NCBI GenBank assembly: GCA_027592105.1
Contig: JAQCLA010000104.1
Location: forward strand, 1 to 8,387
DNA length: 8,387 nucleotides
From: Pseudomonadota bacterium
Lineage (GTDB): Bacteria; Pseudomonadota; Alphaproteobacteria; Rhodobacterales; Rhodobacteraceae
Direction of reading: 5' to 3'
In this document: in pieces, positions 1-6,516 of the stretch
Numbering within the stretch: the stretch's first letter is position 1
How the letters are laid out: each line of letters opens with the position of its first letter
Notes under the pieces: model-generated
The model's input: only the letters and a program-made list of their open reading frames with translations
The model's database searches: none
What the model was told of the DNA's origin: nothing
Made by a program: the position numbers and the translations under genes

Positions 1-2106
1 GTACAAATCGCGGACAAGGACGCCCGCCGTGTGGACGTGCCGCTCTAGCGCCCCATCCTCGAACCATTCTGCTACTGGATCAACATCCTTGAACCACTGC
101 ACGGTAGCGGCTTCGCATTTTGATGGGATGGTGAAGCCCCCCCGCGCGACCACATCGGCAGCCGCTTGAAGAGCCAGCGATACGAGTACATACCCCTCTT
201 GCTCGACAATTTTGGCGGCTAAATCGGGGATCCGCTCAGCTTCTGGGATCGACCGATTAAACGGAACGACGACGATCCGCCTGACAATGCCGTTGTCCAC
301 GCCGCCTGAGAAGCTGGGCAAATGGTTGGCCGAGAAAACGTGCAGCGCCCTCGGCGTGAAAGTAAACGGCACTTTGTAGATCGCCTTCGCCTGTACCGGA
401 TCGCCGGTCACCGTCGCCTTGAAGCGGTCGGTTGCGATCGCCTTCGCACTCGATATTTCGTCGCTGAGGTTGACTTGGCAGCCCGCGAGCGTCGCCAAAA
501 ACTGCGGCTCCCCTAGGTCGGCCGGCGCGATGCAAGCAACTACGTGTCTTGGGAGAAGATGGCGCATCGCCGCCTGAATGGTCGATTTTCCGTTCGCGGC
601 GCTCGGTCCGTGAAAAACGAACGCTTTGGGGTTGGAGAGGCCGGTATTTATCCCAGAAATCGCGGCCCCCATTATTTCCAAGATGAGCCGGTGGCTTTCG
701 ACGTCGTCCTTGCCGAAACTGCCGAATAACAGTGTCTGCAGGAGGCCGTCTGGCACTTCGCAGACGTCCGGGAGCCATTCTTGCGAGATCAAAAACCGCT
801 GCCGATGCTCAGCAGAATGAGGCTCGAGACTGATCTTGCCGCACGCGGAGATTTTGACGAAGCCATTGCGCAGATTGACACCCCGTTCACTGGCTTCGAA
901 GAAGTTGGGACTGTCTGCCATGGCGGCCATCTCCCGAATTACCCCGTCTATGAAGCTTCTCGAAATCCGCAGGATGCTGTTTTTTCCGTAGTGCGTCCCG
1001 TCAAGTTTGTGGGCCCTCTTACGAAGCGCGCTCTCCGGGATTTCTTCCCAGTGTGTCGAGCTGTAGCCCCAAAACGTTCCCTCGCTGTGGACAAGAGGGG
1101 CTGAGGTTTCCGCGCCGATCTCGTTGCATAGCAGAGCAGCAACCTCGATTTGCGTACCGAGACGTAAGCCGGTATTGCGCCGCGTTGGCACATACCCATT
1201 GGCTTTGGCCATGGCGAATACAGCCCCAATCCCGATGCGGTTCGGGGCAAAGCTGTTCCAAGCTGCGATCACGTCGGCGTCATCGATGTAGTTGTGGGGT
1301 TTGCGGCCGGTCAGGTCACCTCTCGAAAATTCGAGGTATAGCGCGAGCAGGTTGGGGTCAGTGCTTTTCATTGCATGGCCGATTTTGATCCAATTTTCTC
1401 TAGGTTCGGGGTCGATATGCGCCAGAGCTTCCCGTAGCGCCTCAAGGTCAGCCTTGCCGTCAGTGTCAAAATCGCTGTCTGTTTGCTCGACTGCAGGTTT
1501 TTCGGGTGTCGGAAATGCTTCCTGAAGCTCGGCATATGTGTACGAAAGGTCGTCATGCGCGCTCTCGATCCGGGTCATGAAGGGCTCGCTTCGGATGCCT
1601 CTTTGAACTTTCTGGTGAAAGAATCCGGGCAAGCGCATAACGCGTGGAAGGTCGCAACATGCGTGGTCGCCATCGAACGCATCGGCGATCGCATGTTGCA
1701 TTGGCGTGAACGCTTCAAGGGGCATATCCGAGCAGGGAAAGTAAGCGTGCCACCGCCCCTTTGAGCTTTCGACCACTGTGGTCGGCTCGAGTTGGTGATT
1801 GAGCACGGGTTCCAGTGGTGCGCCGTCTAGATCAACAAAACAGGCCCGCACTTTCAGAACGTTGCTGGCCTTGCGTCCTTTGAAATCGGTTTGATTGATG
1901 ACAACGAATATCCCCGCCCCTTGTTCGTTGTAATGAACCAGATTGTCGAAGTGCCGTTCTAGATCGCCGTGTAAAACCTTTTTTAGATGCTGACGATTGC
2001 GGTCTTTGTCGTCGTCTAAGATTTGGAAGGTGAACATCCCTCCGGGTTCGAGTAAGTCAAGAAAGCGTTGCGCCTCGGCTTTGGACGGTTTCAGCGGCAT
2101 GCTCAT
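1..2106 (-). CDS. P4-like primase-helicase (AEP primase, PriCT_2, SF3 helicase), 3' end cut off
   Basis: Likely replication initiator of the element, making primers and unwinding its origin. I read 702 codons from ATG at 2106 with no stop before the left edge. Residues about 40-170 resemble a RepB/Prim-Pol-type archaeo-eukaryotic primase: FVDLDG (catalytic D92 and D94), a GRWH motif with H120, and RVMRLPGF (155-162) followed by HQK. Residues about 223-286 resemble PriCT_2 (W239, GHAM 243-246, final W283). The superfamily 3 helicase part has Walker A ANGKST (504-509), Walker B LSDE (547-550), sensor FSANHLP (591-597) and the arginine pair R609-R610 before VVVPF. The start overlaps the stop of the upstream HTH gene (ATGA), so translation may be coupled. 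ATG at 2100 is an alternative start. The C-terminus is missing. Family assignment is from motifs and is firm for the helicase, good for the primase. Confidence 0.9.
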   Translation of the reverse strand, partial: MSMPLKPSKAEAQRFLDLLEPGGMFTFQILDDDKDRNRQHLKKVLHGDLERHFDNLVHYNEQGAGIFVVINQTDFKGRKASNVLKVRACFVDLDGAPLEPVLNHQLEPTTVVESSKGRWHAYFPCSDMPLEAFTPMQHAIADAFDGDHACCDLPRVMRLPGFFHQKVQRGIRSEPFMTRIESAHDDLSYTYAELQEAFPTPEKPAVEQTDSDFDTDGKADLEALREALAHIDPEPRENWIKIGHAMKSTDPNLLALYLEFSRGDLTGRKPHNYIDDADVIAAWNSFAPNRIGIGAVFAMAKANGYVPTRRNTGLRLGTQIEVAALLCNEIGAETSAPLVHSEGTFWGYSSTHWEEIPESALRKRAHKLDGTHYGKNSILRISRSFIDGVIREMAAMADSPNFFEASERGVNLRNGFVKISACGKISLEPHSAEHRQRFLISQEWLPDVCEVPDGLLQTLLFGSFGKDDVESHRLILEIMGAAISGINTGLSNPKAFVFHGPSAANGKSTIQAAMRHLLPRHVVACIAPADLGEPQFLATLAGCQVNLSDEISSAKAIATDRFKATVTGDPVQAKAIYKVPFTFTPRALHVFSANHLPSFSGGVDNGIVRRIVVVPFNRSIPEAERIPDLAAKIVEQEGYVLVSLALQAAADVVARGGFTIPSKCEAATVQWFKDVDPVAEWFEDGALERHVHTAGVLVRDLY

Positions 2107-2435
2107 CGTTGATCCGACCCGGTTTGGTCAAAGCTGCTGCGCGAGGCGTCTCTGGCTCGGGTTGCGTTTATGGATCCGGGGCAAGACGTGTGCTTAACTT
2201 CGTGAGCAGTCAGCCATCGTTCGATTTCTGAGCGCCGATAGCGTACCATACGGCGTCCCAGTTTCAGATAAGCGGGACCTCCCCCAATATGCGCTAGTTG
2301 TTCCAACCAACCACGCCGAAGGCCGAACTCAGCTTCGATTTCATCGCGGCTTAGCAGCTCGGATTGGTGAGCTGGGGCTGCTGCGGATTGATCAGTCGCC
2401 GAGAGGGCCGCTTTACTGCGTCTGTTCTCTGCCAA
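2103..2435 (-). CDS. AlpA/excisionase-like helix-turn-helix protein, TTG start
   Basis: A 110-residue DNA-binding protein of the AlpA/excisionase kind. In P4-like elements such proteins regulate the integrase or act as recombination directionality factors; which applies here cannot be told. Residues about 27-78 fit a MerR-like winged helix: LLSRDEIEAEFGL as the first helices, a GGGPAYLKLGRR wing with the usual pattern of proline, aromatic and basic residues, and a closing YRRSEIERWL helix. The N-terminal 25 residues are Ala/Ser-rich, and the C-terminal 30 are polar and probably disordered. No ATG is suitable. TTG at 2435 is chosen because a strong Shine-Dalgarno sequence sits 7 nt upstream. 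The stop overlaps the primase ATG, implying one operon. The target DNA is unknown; the repeats upstream of the integrase are one candidate. Confidence 0.8.
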   Translation of the reverse strand: MAENRRSKAALSATDQSAAAPAHQSELLSRDEIEAEFGLRRGWLEQLAHIGGGPAYLKLGRRMVRYRRSEIERWLTAHEVKHTSCPGSINATRARDASRSSFDQTGSDQR

Positions 2436-2442
2436 GGCAAAT

Positions 2443-2450
2443 CTCCTCTT
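2443..2450 (-). promoter_or_regulatory. Shine-Dalgarno supporting the TTG start of the HTH gene
   Basis: Read on the minus strand this is AAGAGGAG, ending 7 nt before TTG at 2435. Its strength and spacing are what support the non-ATG start. It presumably also serves the downstream primase gene through coupling, since that gene has no clear site of its own. Confidence 0.7.
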
Positions 2451-2512
2451 CCGTGCACAAACAAGCTGCTTGTGGCCTTCAAAAGGAATTTGTCACTGTG
2501 CTTGGTTAGATT

Positions 2513-2564
2513 TCGATAGACCTGAATAAGACCCCGATTCTTCAGGTTTTTTCATGCCTATCGA
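2513..2564. repeat. Nested inverted repeat at the end of the hypothetical gene; possible plus-strand terminator
   Basis: The inner arms are ACCTGAA (2520-2526) and TTCAGGT (2541-2547), followed on the plus strand by six T (2547-2552). That resembles an intrinsic terminator for plus-strand transcription, although the 14-nt loop is long. The outer arms TCGATAG (2513-2519) and CTATCGA (2558-2564) are also perfect complements and continue the left arm without a gap; the right arms are separated by 10 nt. The stop codon of the minus-strand hypothetical gene lies inside the inner arm. For minus-strand transcripts no T run follows the stem, so it is not a classical terminator for the element's own genes. 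It may instead block antisense transcription or bind a dimeric protein. Confidence 0.5.
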
Positions 2565-3225
2565 TTAGCCCAAATTCTCTAGCTTTCCCAAAGGCGTGCT
2601 GCACCTGCGCCTTGGTTACGGCGCGTCTTAACACCCCAGACGCTAATTCAGCAAGATGCCCCCTTTTTGGGCTGAGAAGGACGCCCCACCTTCGGTATTC
2701 GAAAGCAGATGGTGTCGAAAGGTATCCTGGGCTCGCCCTAGCCGGCGCTGATGCGGCCTCGTTCACGCAAGCGGCTATGAAATGGGCGAGGCCCACTACT
2801 TCGGGATCCAGTGCTGAAATTGCGCGGTCTAGATCTGCTGCTCCTAAACCCTTCTTAATCTCAGTCGCGCAGGAGGCTAGTTGGGAGAGCAAGTGACCCA
2901 AATTGTACCCGCTCTGTTCCACTGACATTGCGAGTGCGTGTAGCGCCGCCTCCATCATCTCGTCACGCAGTTTGCCACTGGGAGCCCGTGCCGTATGGAT
3001 TATGCTTATCAGGCTCTCGCAGTGGTGGATAAGCTCGTTCCGAAGTCTAACGACTTCATCTGCCGATGCCCCATCCCGTGCAACGTTTCTATGCATTATG
3101 CCGATGTAGCCGCACATGAAAATTTCTCGGCGACTTTCTTCAGAGAATGATACTCCAATCGCACGCTGGATGTCCTCCCATGGGATTTCATCTGAACGTG
3201 TGAACGGGGTGTCGGTTCGACCCAT
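2542..3225 (-). CDS. Unrecognised alpha-helical protein with a HEPN-like RNELIH motif
   Basis: I do not recognise the family. The 227-residue product is predicted soluble and mostly helical, with no signal peptide or membrane segment. Residues 62-67 are RNELIH, inside a helix-like stretch beginning EVVRL. That fits the R-x4-H signature of HEPN ribonucleases, in which a polar residue often follows the arginine. The motif is short and may be chance. The C-terminus (about 175-222) is basic and contains YRRWGVLLSPKRGH. I chose ATG at 3225, 16 nt after the integrase stop, over an upstream ATG at 3339 that would overlap the integrase by 98 bp. An AGAGG lies 20 nt upstream, too far to be a good ribosome site, so translation may depend on the integrase transcript. 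The position between integrase and HTH gene suggests an accessory or regulatory role, but a defence or toxin role is also possible. Confidence 0.65.
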   Translation of the reverse strand: MGRTDTPFTRSDEIPWEDIQRAIGVSFSEESRREIFMCGYIGIMHRNVARDGASADEVVRLRNELIHHCESLISIIHTARAPSGKLRDEMMEAALHALAMSVEQSGYNLGHLLSQLASCATEIKKGLGAADLDRAISALDPEVVGLAHFIAACVNEAASAPARASPGYLSTPSAFEYRRWGVLLSPKRGHLAELASGVLRRAVTKAQVQHAFGKAREFGLIDRHEKT

Positions 3226-3241
3226 AGCAGGGATTACGCGT

Positions 3242-4447
3242 TTACCTCTTGCCAACGTCGCCTCCCCTGAGAGCTTCTTCGATATCTGTCCCAATGCTAC
3301 CAGCTGCAGCGTGTAATGGATCGTCTGAGAGATGAGCATACCTTGCCGTCGTTTGAACAGATTTATGGCCTAGCAGCTTGCCGATCAGAGGCAGGCTCAT
3401 GCCAGCACGGGCACCTAGGCTAGCAAAATTGTGACGAAGATCGTGTATGCGCACGTCTTCCAGCCCCGCATCGCGGCGTATCGTTGCCCATGGATCTTTG
3501 ATGTTCACCAAGTGCGAGTTGGGTTTGGCACCAACAATGACGTACGGGTTGTGACTCTGGCGTGGGAGACTGGCGAGAACTGCGCGCGCCGCCGACGAAA
3601 GATAAATTTCCTTGCGCCCAGTCTTGCTATCCTCCAGCTCCAAGCAGCCTCTTGTTAGATTAACCTCGTCCCAACGCAGGGTGAGTATCTCGGAATGCCG
3701 TGCGCCCGTGAGCAGCACTAGCCGCAACATCGCGACGGCATAGAGGGAAATAGCGCGCTCGAGTTGGCCCTCCTCGGCCTTCTTAAGGGCGACCCCAAGC
3801 CGCATGATCTCGTCTTCGGAAAGATAGCGACGACGGCCTTCCTCCTTGAAGCGCATGACACCCTTCACAGGGTGGTCCCCGCGAGAGACCCATTCGAGCT
3901 CATCTCCCGCGTACGAGAAAGTTTTCGACAGTAGTGCTAGTCGGCGGTTTGCCTCGAAAGGCTTGTCTTCCAGTGAAGCATGGTAGGCGCGTATCTGCTG
4001 CCGGGTCACATCCTTAACCCGCATTCGACCGAATGCTGGTTTCAGCTCCTTCTCAATCATTCGCCTGTCGTTGCGAAGGCTTGAGGCTTTCTTTCGCTTG
4101 AGCGCATAGTCAGTGAGATACCGATCAAACAGCGCCGCCATTGTCGGTGCTTCTCGCTCCGCGTTGCGTGTCGCGGCGGGGTCGCCGCCACGACGGACTT
4201 CTGCGGCCCAATCCTTGGCGATAGAGCGCGCCTGATCGACGCTTAAGGGCCCAAAGTCCCCGATCTTTGGTTCTCGGATGGGCGCGCCTCTGCCACCTCC
4301 CACGCGGTAGCGGTAGAAGAACGTACGACGCCCTCCGGAATACACACGTACACTGAAGCCCGCCAGCTCTGCGTCTCGAACTGCGTAGGTTTTGTCTCGC
4401 CCCATGAGACCATCTACGACCCGTTTAGTCAGCTTCACCTTGTTCAT
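3242..4447 (-). CDS. P4-type tyrosine recombinase (integrase)
   Basis: Catalyses site-specific integration and excision of the element at the tRNA-Arg site. The 401-residue length is normal for the family. Residues about 1-95 form the N-terminal arm-DNA-binding domain (DUF4102 type), with LTKRVVDGL, the GFSVRVYSGGRRTFFYRYR core and a DQARSIAKDW helix. A SAM-like core-binding domain follows (about 100-190). The catalytic domain has all expected residues: R250 in TGARHSE, K275 in DSKTGRK, H335 and R338 in HDLRH, H361 in LLGHK, and the nucleophile Y370 in TARYAHL. ATG at 4447 has only a weak ribosome site (GAAAG). The gene points away from the tRNA fragment, with 141 bp of A+T-rich DNA between them. 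It appears intact and should be active. The gene name int would be generic, so none is given. Confidence 0.95.
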   Translation of the reverse strand: MNKVKLTKRVVDGLMGRDKTYAVRDAELAGFSVRVYSGGRRTFFYRYRVGGGRGAPIREPKIGDFGPLSVDQARSIAKDWAAEVRRGGDPAATRNAEREAPTMAALFDRYLTDYALKRKKASSLRNDRRMIEKELKPAFGRMRVKDVTRQQIRAYHASLEDKPFEANRRLALLSKTFSYAGDELEWVSRGDHPVKGVMRFKEEGRRRYLSEDEIMRLGVALKKAEEGQLERAISLYAVAMLRLVLLTGARHSEILTLRWDEVNLTRGCLELEDSKTGRKEIYLSSAARAVLASLPRQSHNPYVIVGAKPNSHLVNIKDPWATIRRDAGLEDVRIHDLRHNFASLGARAGMSLPLIGKLLGHKSVQTTARYAHLSDDPLHAAAGSIGTDIEEALRGGDVGKR

Positions 4448-4588
4448 GATCTGGCTTTCACATAGCTTTCACGCGAGAAGAAGTTGCGCGAAACCTAGAG
4501 AAGCTAAACTGCACAAAAAATCAATAAAATATAGATAAATTTTGGCTATAGGAAGCTAAGCGAAGCTATAAGCAACATATAACCTTGA
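4448..4588. promoter_or_regulatory. A+T-rich integrase upstream region with repeated GAAGCTA(A/T) sites
   Basis: Direct repeats on the plus strand: GAAGCTAA at 4500-4507 and 4552-4559, and GAAGCTAT at 4562-4569. A related inverted copy, ATAGCTTTC, lies at 4462-4470. The last two direct copies are 10 bp apart, about one helical turn. Such clusters beside an attachment site are typical of integrase arm-type or excisionase sites, so binding is inferred rather than shown. The stretch must also hold the integrase promoter; TATATT on the minus strand (4533-4528) is a possible -10 box, but I find no convincing -35. The region is far more A+T-rich than either side. Confidence 0.6.
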
Positions 4589-4635
4589 GACTTCTAATCA
4601 GCAGGTTGAGGGTTCGATTCCTTCAGGGGTCGCCA
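4589..4635 (+). other. 3' fragment of tRNA-Arg(UCU): attachment-site copy (attR-type)
   Basis: The fragment has the anticodon loop CTTCTAA (4591-4597; anticodon TCT), 3' anticodon-stem strand TCAGC (4598-4602), variable region AGGTT, T arm GAGGG-TTCGATT-CCTTC (4608-4624), acceptor strand AGGGGTC (4625-4631), discriminator G and encoded CCA (4633-4635). The preceding bases pair with the 3' stem strand only at the last two positions (G4589, A4590), and no D arm or 5' acceptor strand exists. It is therefore not a working tRNA. An intact copy should have GCTGA before the loop. This is the pattern left by recombination in the anticodon loop/stem of a tRNA gene. Confidence 0.85.
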
Positions 4636-4719
4636 TTGTCATCACAGCCACGCCTGCGCGCGATTGACTTGGTCCTCGGCCCTCGCCATCACGATATCAA
4701 CGACGGCAGAGGGATCGTG

Positions 4720-5991
4720 ATGGGCCAAGATGGGATGATCTCGCTATGGGACCAGACGGCGCAAGAGCGGCCTTTTGAGAGGGTCACTTTGCCCGCAACG
4801 GTCGATCTGGCCATTGTGGGCGGCGGCTATACCGGGCTGTCCACCGCCCTGCATGCCGCCGAGGCCGGGCTTTCGGCCCATGTGATCGAGGCCCATGACA
4901 TTGGCCATGGCGGCTCGGGGCGCAATGTGGGGCTTGTGAATGCCGGTGTGTGGATGCCGCCTTCGGCGGTGTTGGCGGCACTTGGTCCCGATCGTGGGCC
5001 GCGTTTTTTGCGCCGTTTCGCAGATGGCCCTGCGATGGTCTTCGATCTGATCGAGCGCCACCAGATCCGCTGCGAGGCGACCCGCACGGGCACGATCCAT
5101 GCCGCACATGCGCCTGCGGGTCTGCGCGATCTTGCGGCGCGCTGGCGCGATTGGGCGCAGATGGGTGAGCCTGTCGATCTGCTCGATGCCGATGCGATGG
5201 CGCAAAAACTGGGCAGTCGGCGCTATATGGGCGGTCTGCTCGATCACCGGGCAGGCACGGTGAACCCGATGGGATATGCCCGCGGTCTGGCGCGTGCCGC
5301 GCGTGCCGCTGGTGCCGGGATCAGCACAGGCGTCAGAGTCACGGGGCTGGAACAGACCGGGGCCGGTTGGCGGGTCCAGACCGATGCTGGGCCGATCACG
5401 GCGCGTGCCGTGGTCTTGGGCACCAATGCCTATACCGACACGCTTTGGCCGGGGCTCAAGCGCAGCTTCACGCCGATCTGGTATTTCCAGCTTGCCACCG
5501 AACCCTTGGCCGCGCGGATCGCGGGGATCTTGCCCGAGGGGCAGGGGGTCTGGGATACGGCCCCCGTGATGCGCTCGATTCGGCGCGATGGCGCGGGGCG
5601 GCTGATCATCGGTTCGATGGGACGGGTGCATGGCGATACTACGCGCGGTCTGTCGCAGCGTTGGGCGCAGCGCGAGCTTGCCCGGATGTTTCCGGCCCTC
5701 GGCCCGGTCCGTTTCGAGGAGGCATGGGATGGCCAGATCGCCATGACGCCCGACCATTTGCCGCGCGTTCATGAATTGGCGCCGGGGCTCTATACCCCGA
5801 TCGGCTATAATGGGCGTGGGATCACCACCGGCACGATCTTTGGCCAAGCCATCGCGGGGTTGTTGACGGGGCGTGACGCGGCCGCGTTGCCCTTGCCGAT
5901 CACATCCGTCGCCCCCGTGGCCAGCGCACCCATGATGCGCAGGGTCTATGCGCTTGGCTTCGCCGCCCAGCAGTTTTTGCGCAGCCTGTAA
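4720..5991 (+). CDS. FAD-dependent oxidoreductase, DadA/PuuB-like (glycine/D-amino-acid oxidase superfamily)
   Basis: Probably a cytoplasmic flavoenzyme oxidising the C-N bond of an amino acid or amine, giving an imine that hydrolyses. The 423-residue product starts with an ISLW segment like that of gamma-glutamylputrescine oxidase relatives. It then has the FAD dinucleotide fold VGGGYTGLS (G34, G36, G39), E57 at the end of the second strand for the ribose, and GGSGRNVG (64-71). Near the C-terminus, GYNGRGIT (362-369) is the second FAD-contacting loop of DAO-family proteins. The substrate cannot be read from sequence. ATG at 4720 is chosen because AGAGGG ends 6 nt upstream; the frame also opens further upstream, but that would run through the tRNA fragment. 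ATG at 4735 is an alternative. High third-position G+C matches the other chromosomal genes. A TTGACT at 4664-4669 has no well-spaced -10 box, so its promoter is unclear. Confidence 0.88.
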   Translation: MGQDGMISLWDQTAQERPFERVTLPATVDLAIVGGGYTGLSTALHAAEAGLSAHVIEAHDIGHGGSGRNVGLVNAGVWMPPSAVLAALGPDRGPRFLRRFADGPAMVFDLIERHQIRCEATRTGTIHAAHAPAGLRDLAARWRDWAQMGEPVDLLDADAMAQKLGSRRYMGGLLDHRAGTVNPMGYARGLARAARAAGAGISTGVRVTGLEQTGAGWRVQTDAGPITARAVVLGTNAYTDTLWPGLKRSFTPIWYFQLATEPLAARIAGILPEGQGVWDTAPVMRSIRRDGAGRLIIGSMGRVHGDTTRGLSQRWAQRELARMFPALGPVRFEEAWDGQIAMTPDHLPRVHELAPGLYTPIGYNGRGITTGTIFGQAIAGLLTGRDAAALPLPITSVAPVASAPMMRRVYALGFAAQQFLRSL

Positions 5992-5993
5992 CA

Positions 5994-6018
5994 GGGCGCG
6001 ATCGTTGCGAATCGCCCC
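5994..6018 (+). terminator. Weak hairpin after the oxidase stop
   Basis: GGGCGCGAT (5994-6002) can pair with ATCGCCCC (6011-6018), giving 8 bp with one bulged C and an 8-nt loop, starting 3 nt after the stop codon. No T run follows, so this is not a canonical intrinsic terminator. It may be a 3' stabilising stem or assist termination. The rest of the 219-bp gap up to ihfB holds no gene I can support. Confidence 0.3.
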
Positions 6019-6138
6019 GTCAGCGGTAGGTCGTCGGTCCTTGGACAGCCCACTGGTTCGTCGCAATCTGGGCCAAGCCGTGCGAAAATGGCGTTTTCTG
6101 CCCGTTCCAAGACGCGAATTGGCCACTCTTTCCGTGGC

Positions 6139-6174
6139 TTGGCAGTATTCAGGCTGAAATAATGGTCCTATAGT
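6139..6174 (+). promoter_or_regulatory. Possible promoter for ihfB
   Basis: A locally A+T-rich patch upstream of ihfB contains TTGGCA (6139-6144) and TATAGT (6169-6174). The gap between these two boxes is 24 bp, too long for one sigma-70 promoter, so at most one box is used; TATAGT as an extended or activator-dependent -10 is the better candidate. The placement (36 nt before the ATG) is reasonable. This is inference from composition and position only. Confidence 0.25.
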
Positions 6175-6210
6175 GCTTTAGCTGCGTTTTCGCCTGGGAG
6201 GGACGCCACG

Positions 6211-6495
6211 ATGATACGCTCCGAGCTCATTCAGAAGCTATCTGAAGAAAACCCGCATCTTTACCAGCGCGATGTCGAACGGATCGTCAACGCGATCTTC
6301 GAAGAGATCATCGAAGCGATGGCCAGTGGCAATCGGGTCGAGTTGCGCGGTTTTGGTGCATTTTCGGTCAAACAGCGCGATGCGCGCACCGGCCGTAATC
6401 CGCGCACCGGCGAAAGCGTCGCGGTCGAGCAAAAGCATGTGCCTTTCTTCAAGGCCGGCAAACTGCTACGCGACCGGCTGAACGGAGACGCCTGA
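6211..6495 (+). CDS. ihfB: Integration host factor subunit beta
   Basis: Beta subunit of the heterodimeric nucleoid protein IHF, which binds specific sites and bends DNA sharply, affecting transcription, recombination and replication. The 94 residues match the family length. The N-terminal helices MIRSELIQKLSEENPHL and the helix around residues 20-38 form the dimer body. RGFGAFSV (46-53) is the conserved turn, and GRNPRTGE (61-68), with the intercalating P64, is the tip of the DNA-binding arm. FFKAGKLLR (79-87) closes the fold. The start of the form MIRSELI and the lack of alpha-subunit features make beta the better choice over ihfA or HU. The ribosome site GGGAGGGA lies 7 nt before the ATG. 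A lapA-like gene starts 21 nt downstream and is probably cotranscribed. IHF is also a common cofactor of tyrosine integrases, so its product may act on the adjacent element. Confidence 0.95.
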   Translation: MIRSELIQKLSEENPHLYQRDVERIVNAIFEEIIEAMASGNRVELRGFGAFSVKQRDARTGRNPRTGESVAVEQKHVPFFKAGKLLRDRLNGDA

Positions 6496-6516
6496 CCCCA
6501 GCCCGGAGTTTTGCCC

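Larger units (their letters stand above)
1..4635. mobile_element. Right end of a tRNA-Arg-integrated P4-like element (partial)
   Basis: All genes from the left edge to 4447 lie on the minus strand and belong to mobile-element families: tyrosine integrase, AlpA-like HTH protein and primase-helicase. The block ends at a 3' tRNA fragment (4589-4635), beyond which gene direction and base composition change: the element reads about 55% G+C in places, the next gene about 70%, counted by eye on single lines. This is the expected form of an island inserted at a tRNA 3' end. The gene set resembles P4-type satellites and replicating genomic islands, but no capsid, terminase, relaxase or cargo gene is visible. 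The left end and the intact tRNA lie outside the window. The true crossover point lies somewhere within 4589-4635. Confidence 0.85.

Noticed and set aside
257..778. Minus-strand frame of 173 codons inside the primase-helicase region
   Set aside because: It is Arg- and Pro-rich and lies in another frame of a gene whose helicase motifs are clear.
781..1764. Several plus-strand frames of 77-111 codons opposite the primase
   Set aside because: They have no recognisable domain and no convincing ribosome sites, and they run antisense to conserved coding sequence.
3226..3339. Longer start for the hypothetical gene
   Set aside because: It would overlap the integrase C-terminal coding sequence by 98 bp; ATG at 3225 leaves the genes separate. 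The weak ribosome sites mean it cannot be fully excluded.
4560..4635. A complete tRNA gene at the junction
   Set aside because: There is no D arm, no 5' acceptor strand and only two pairs of the anticodon stem.
4585..4719. N-terminal extension of the oxidase beginning upstream of the tRNA fragment
   Set aside because: It would translate through the tRNA fragment, whereas ATG at 4720 has a well-placed AGAGGG and fits the family's N-terminus.
4744..6126. A 460-codon open frame on the minus strand opposite the oxidase
   Set aside because: It is antisense to a well-supported flavoenzyme, is full of Arg, Pro and His from G+C-rich reverse codons, and shows no known motif.
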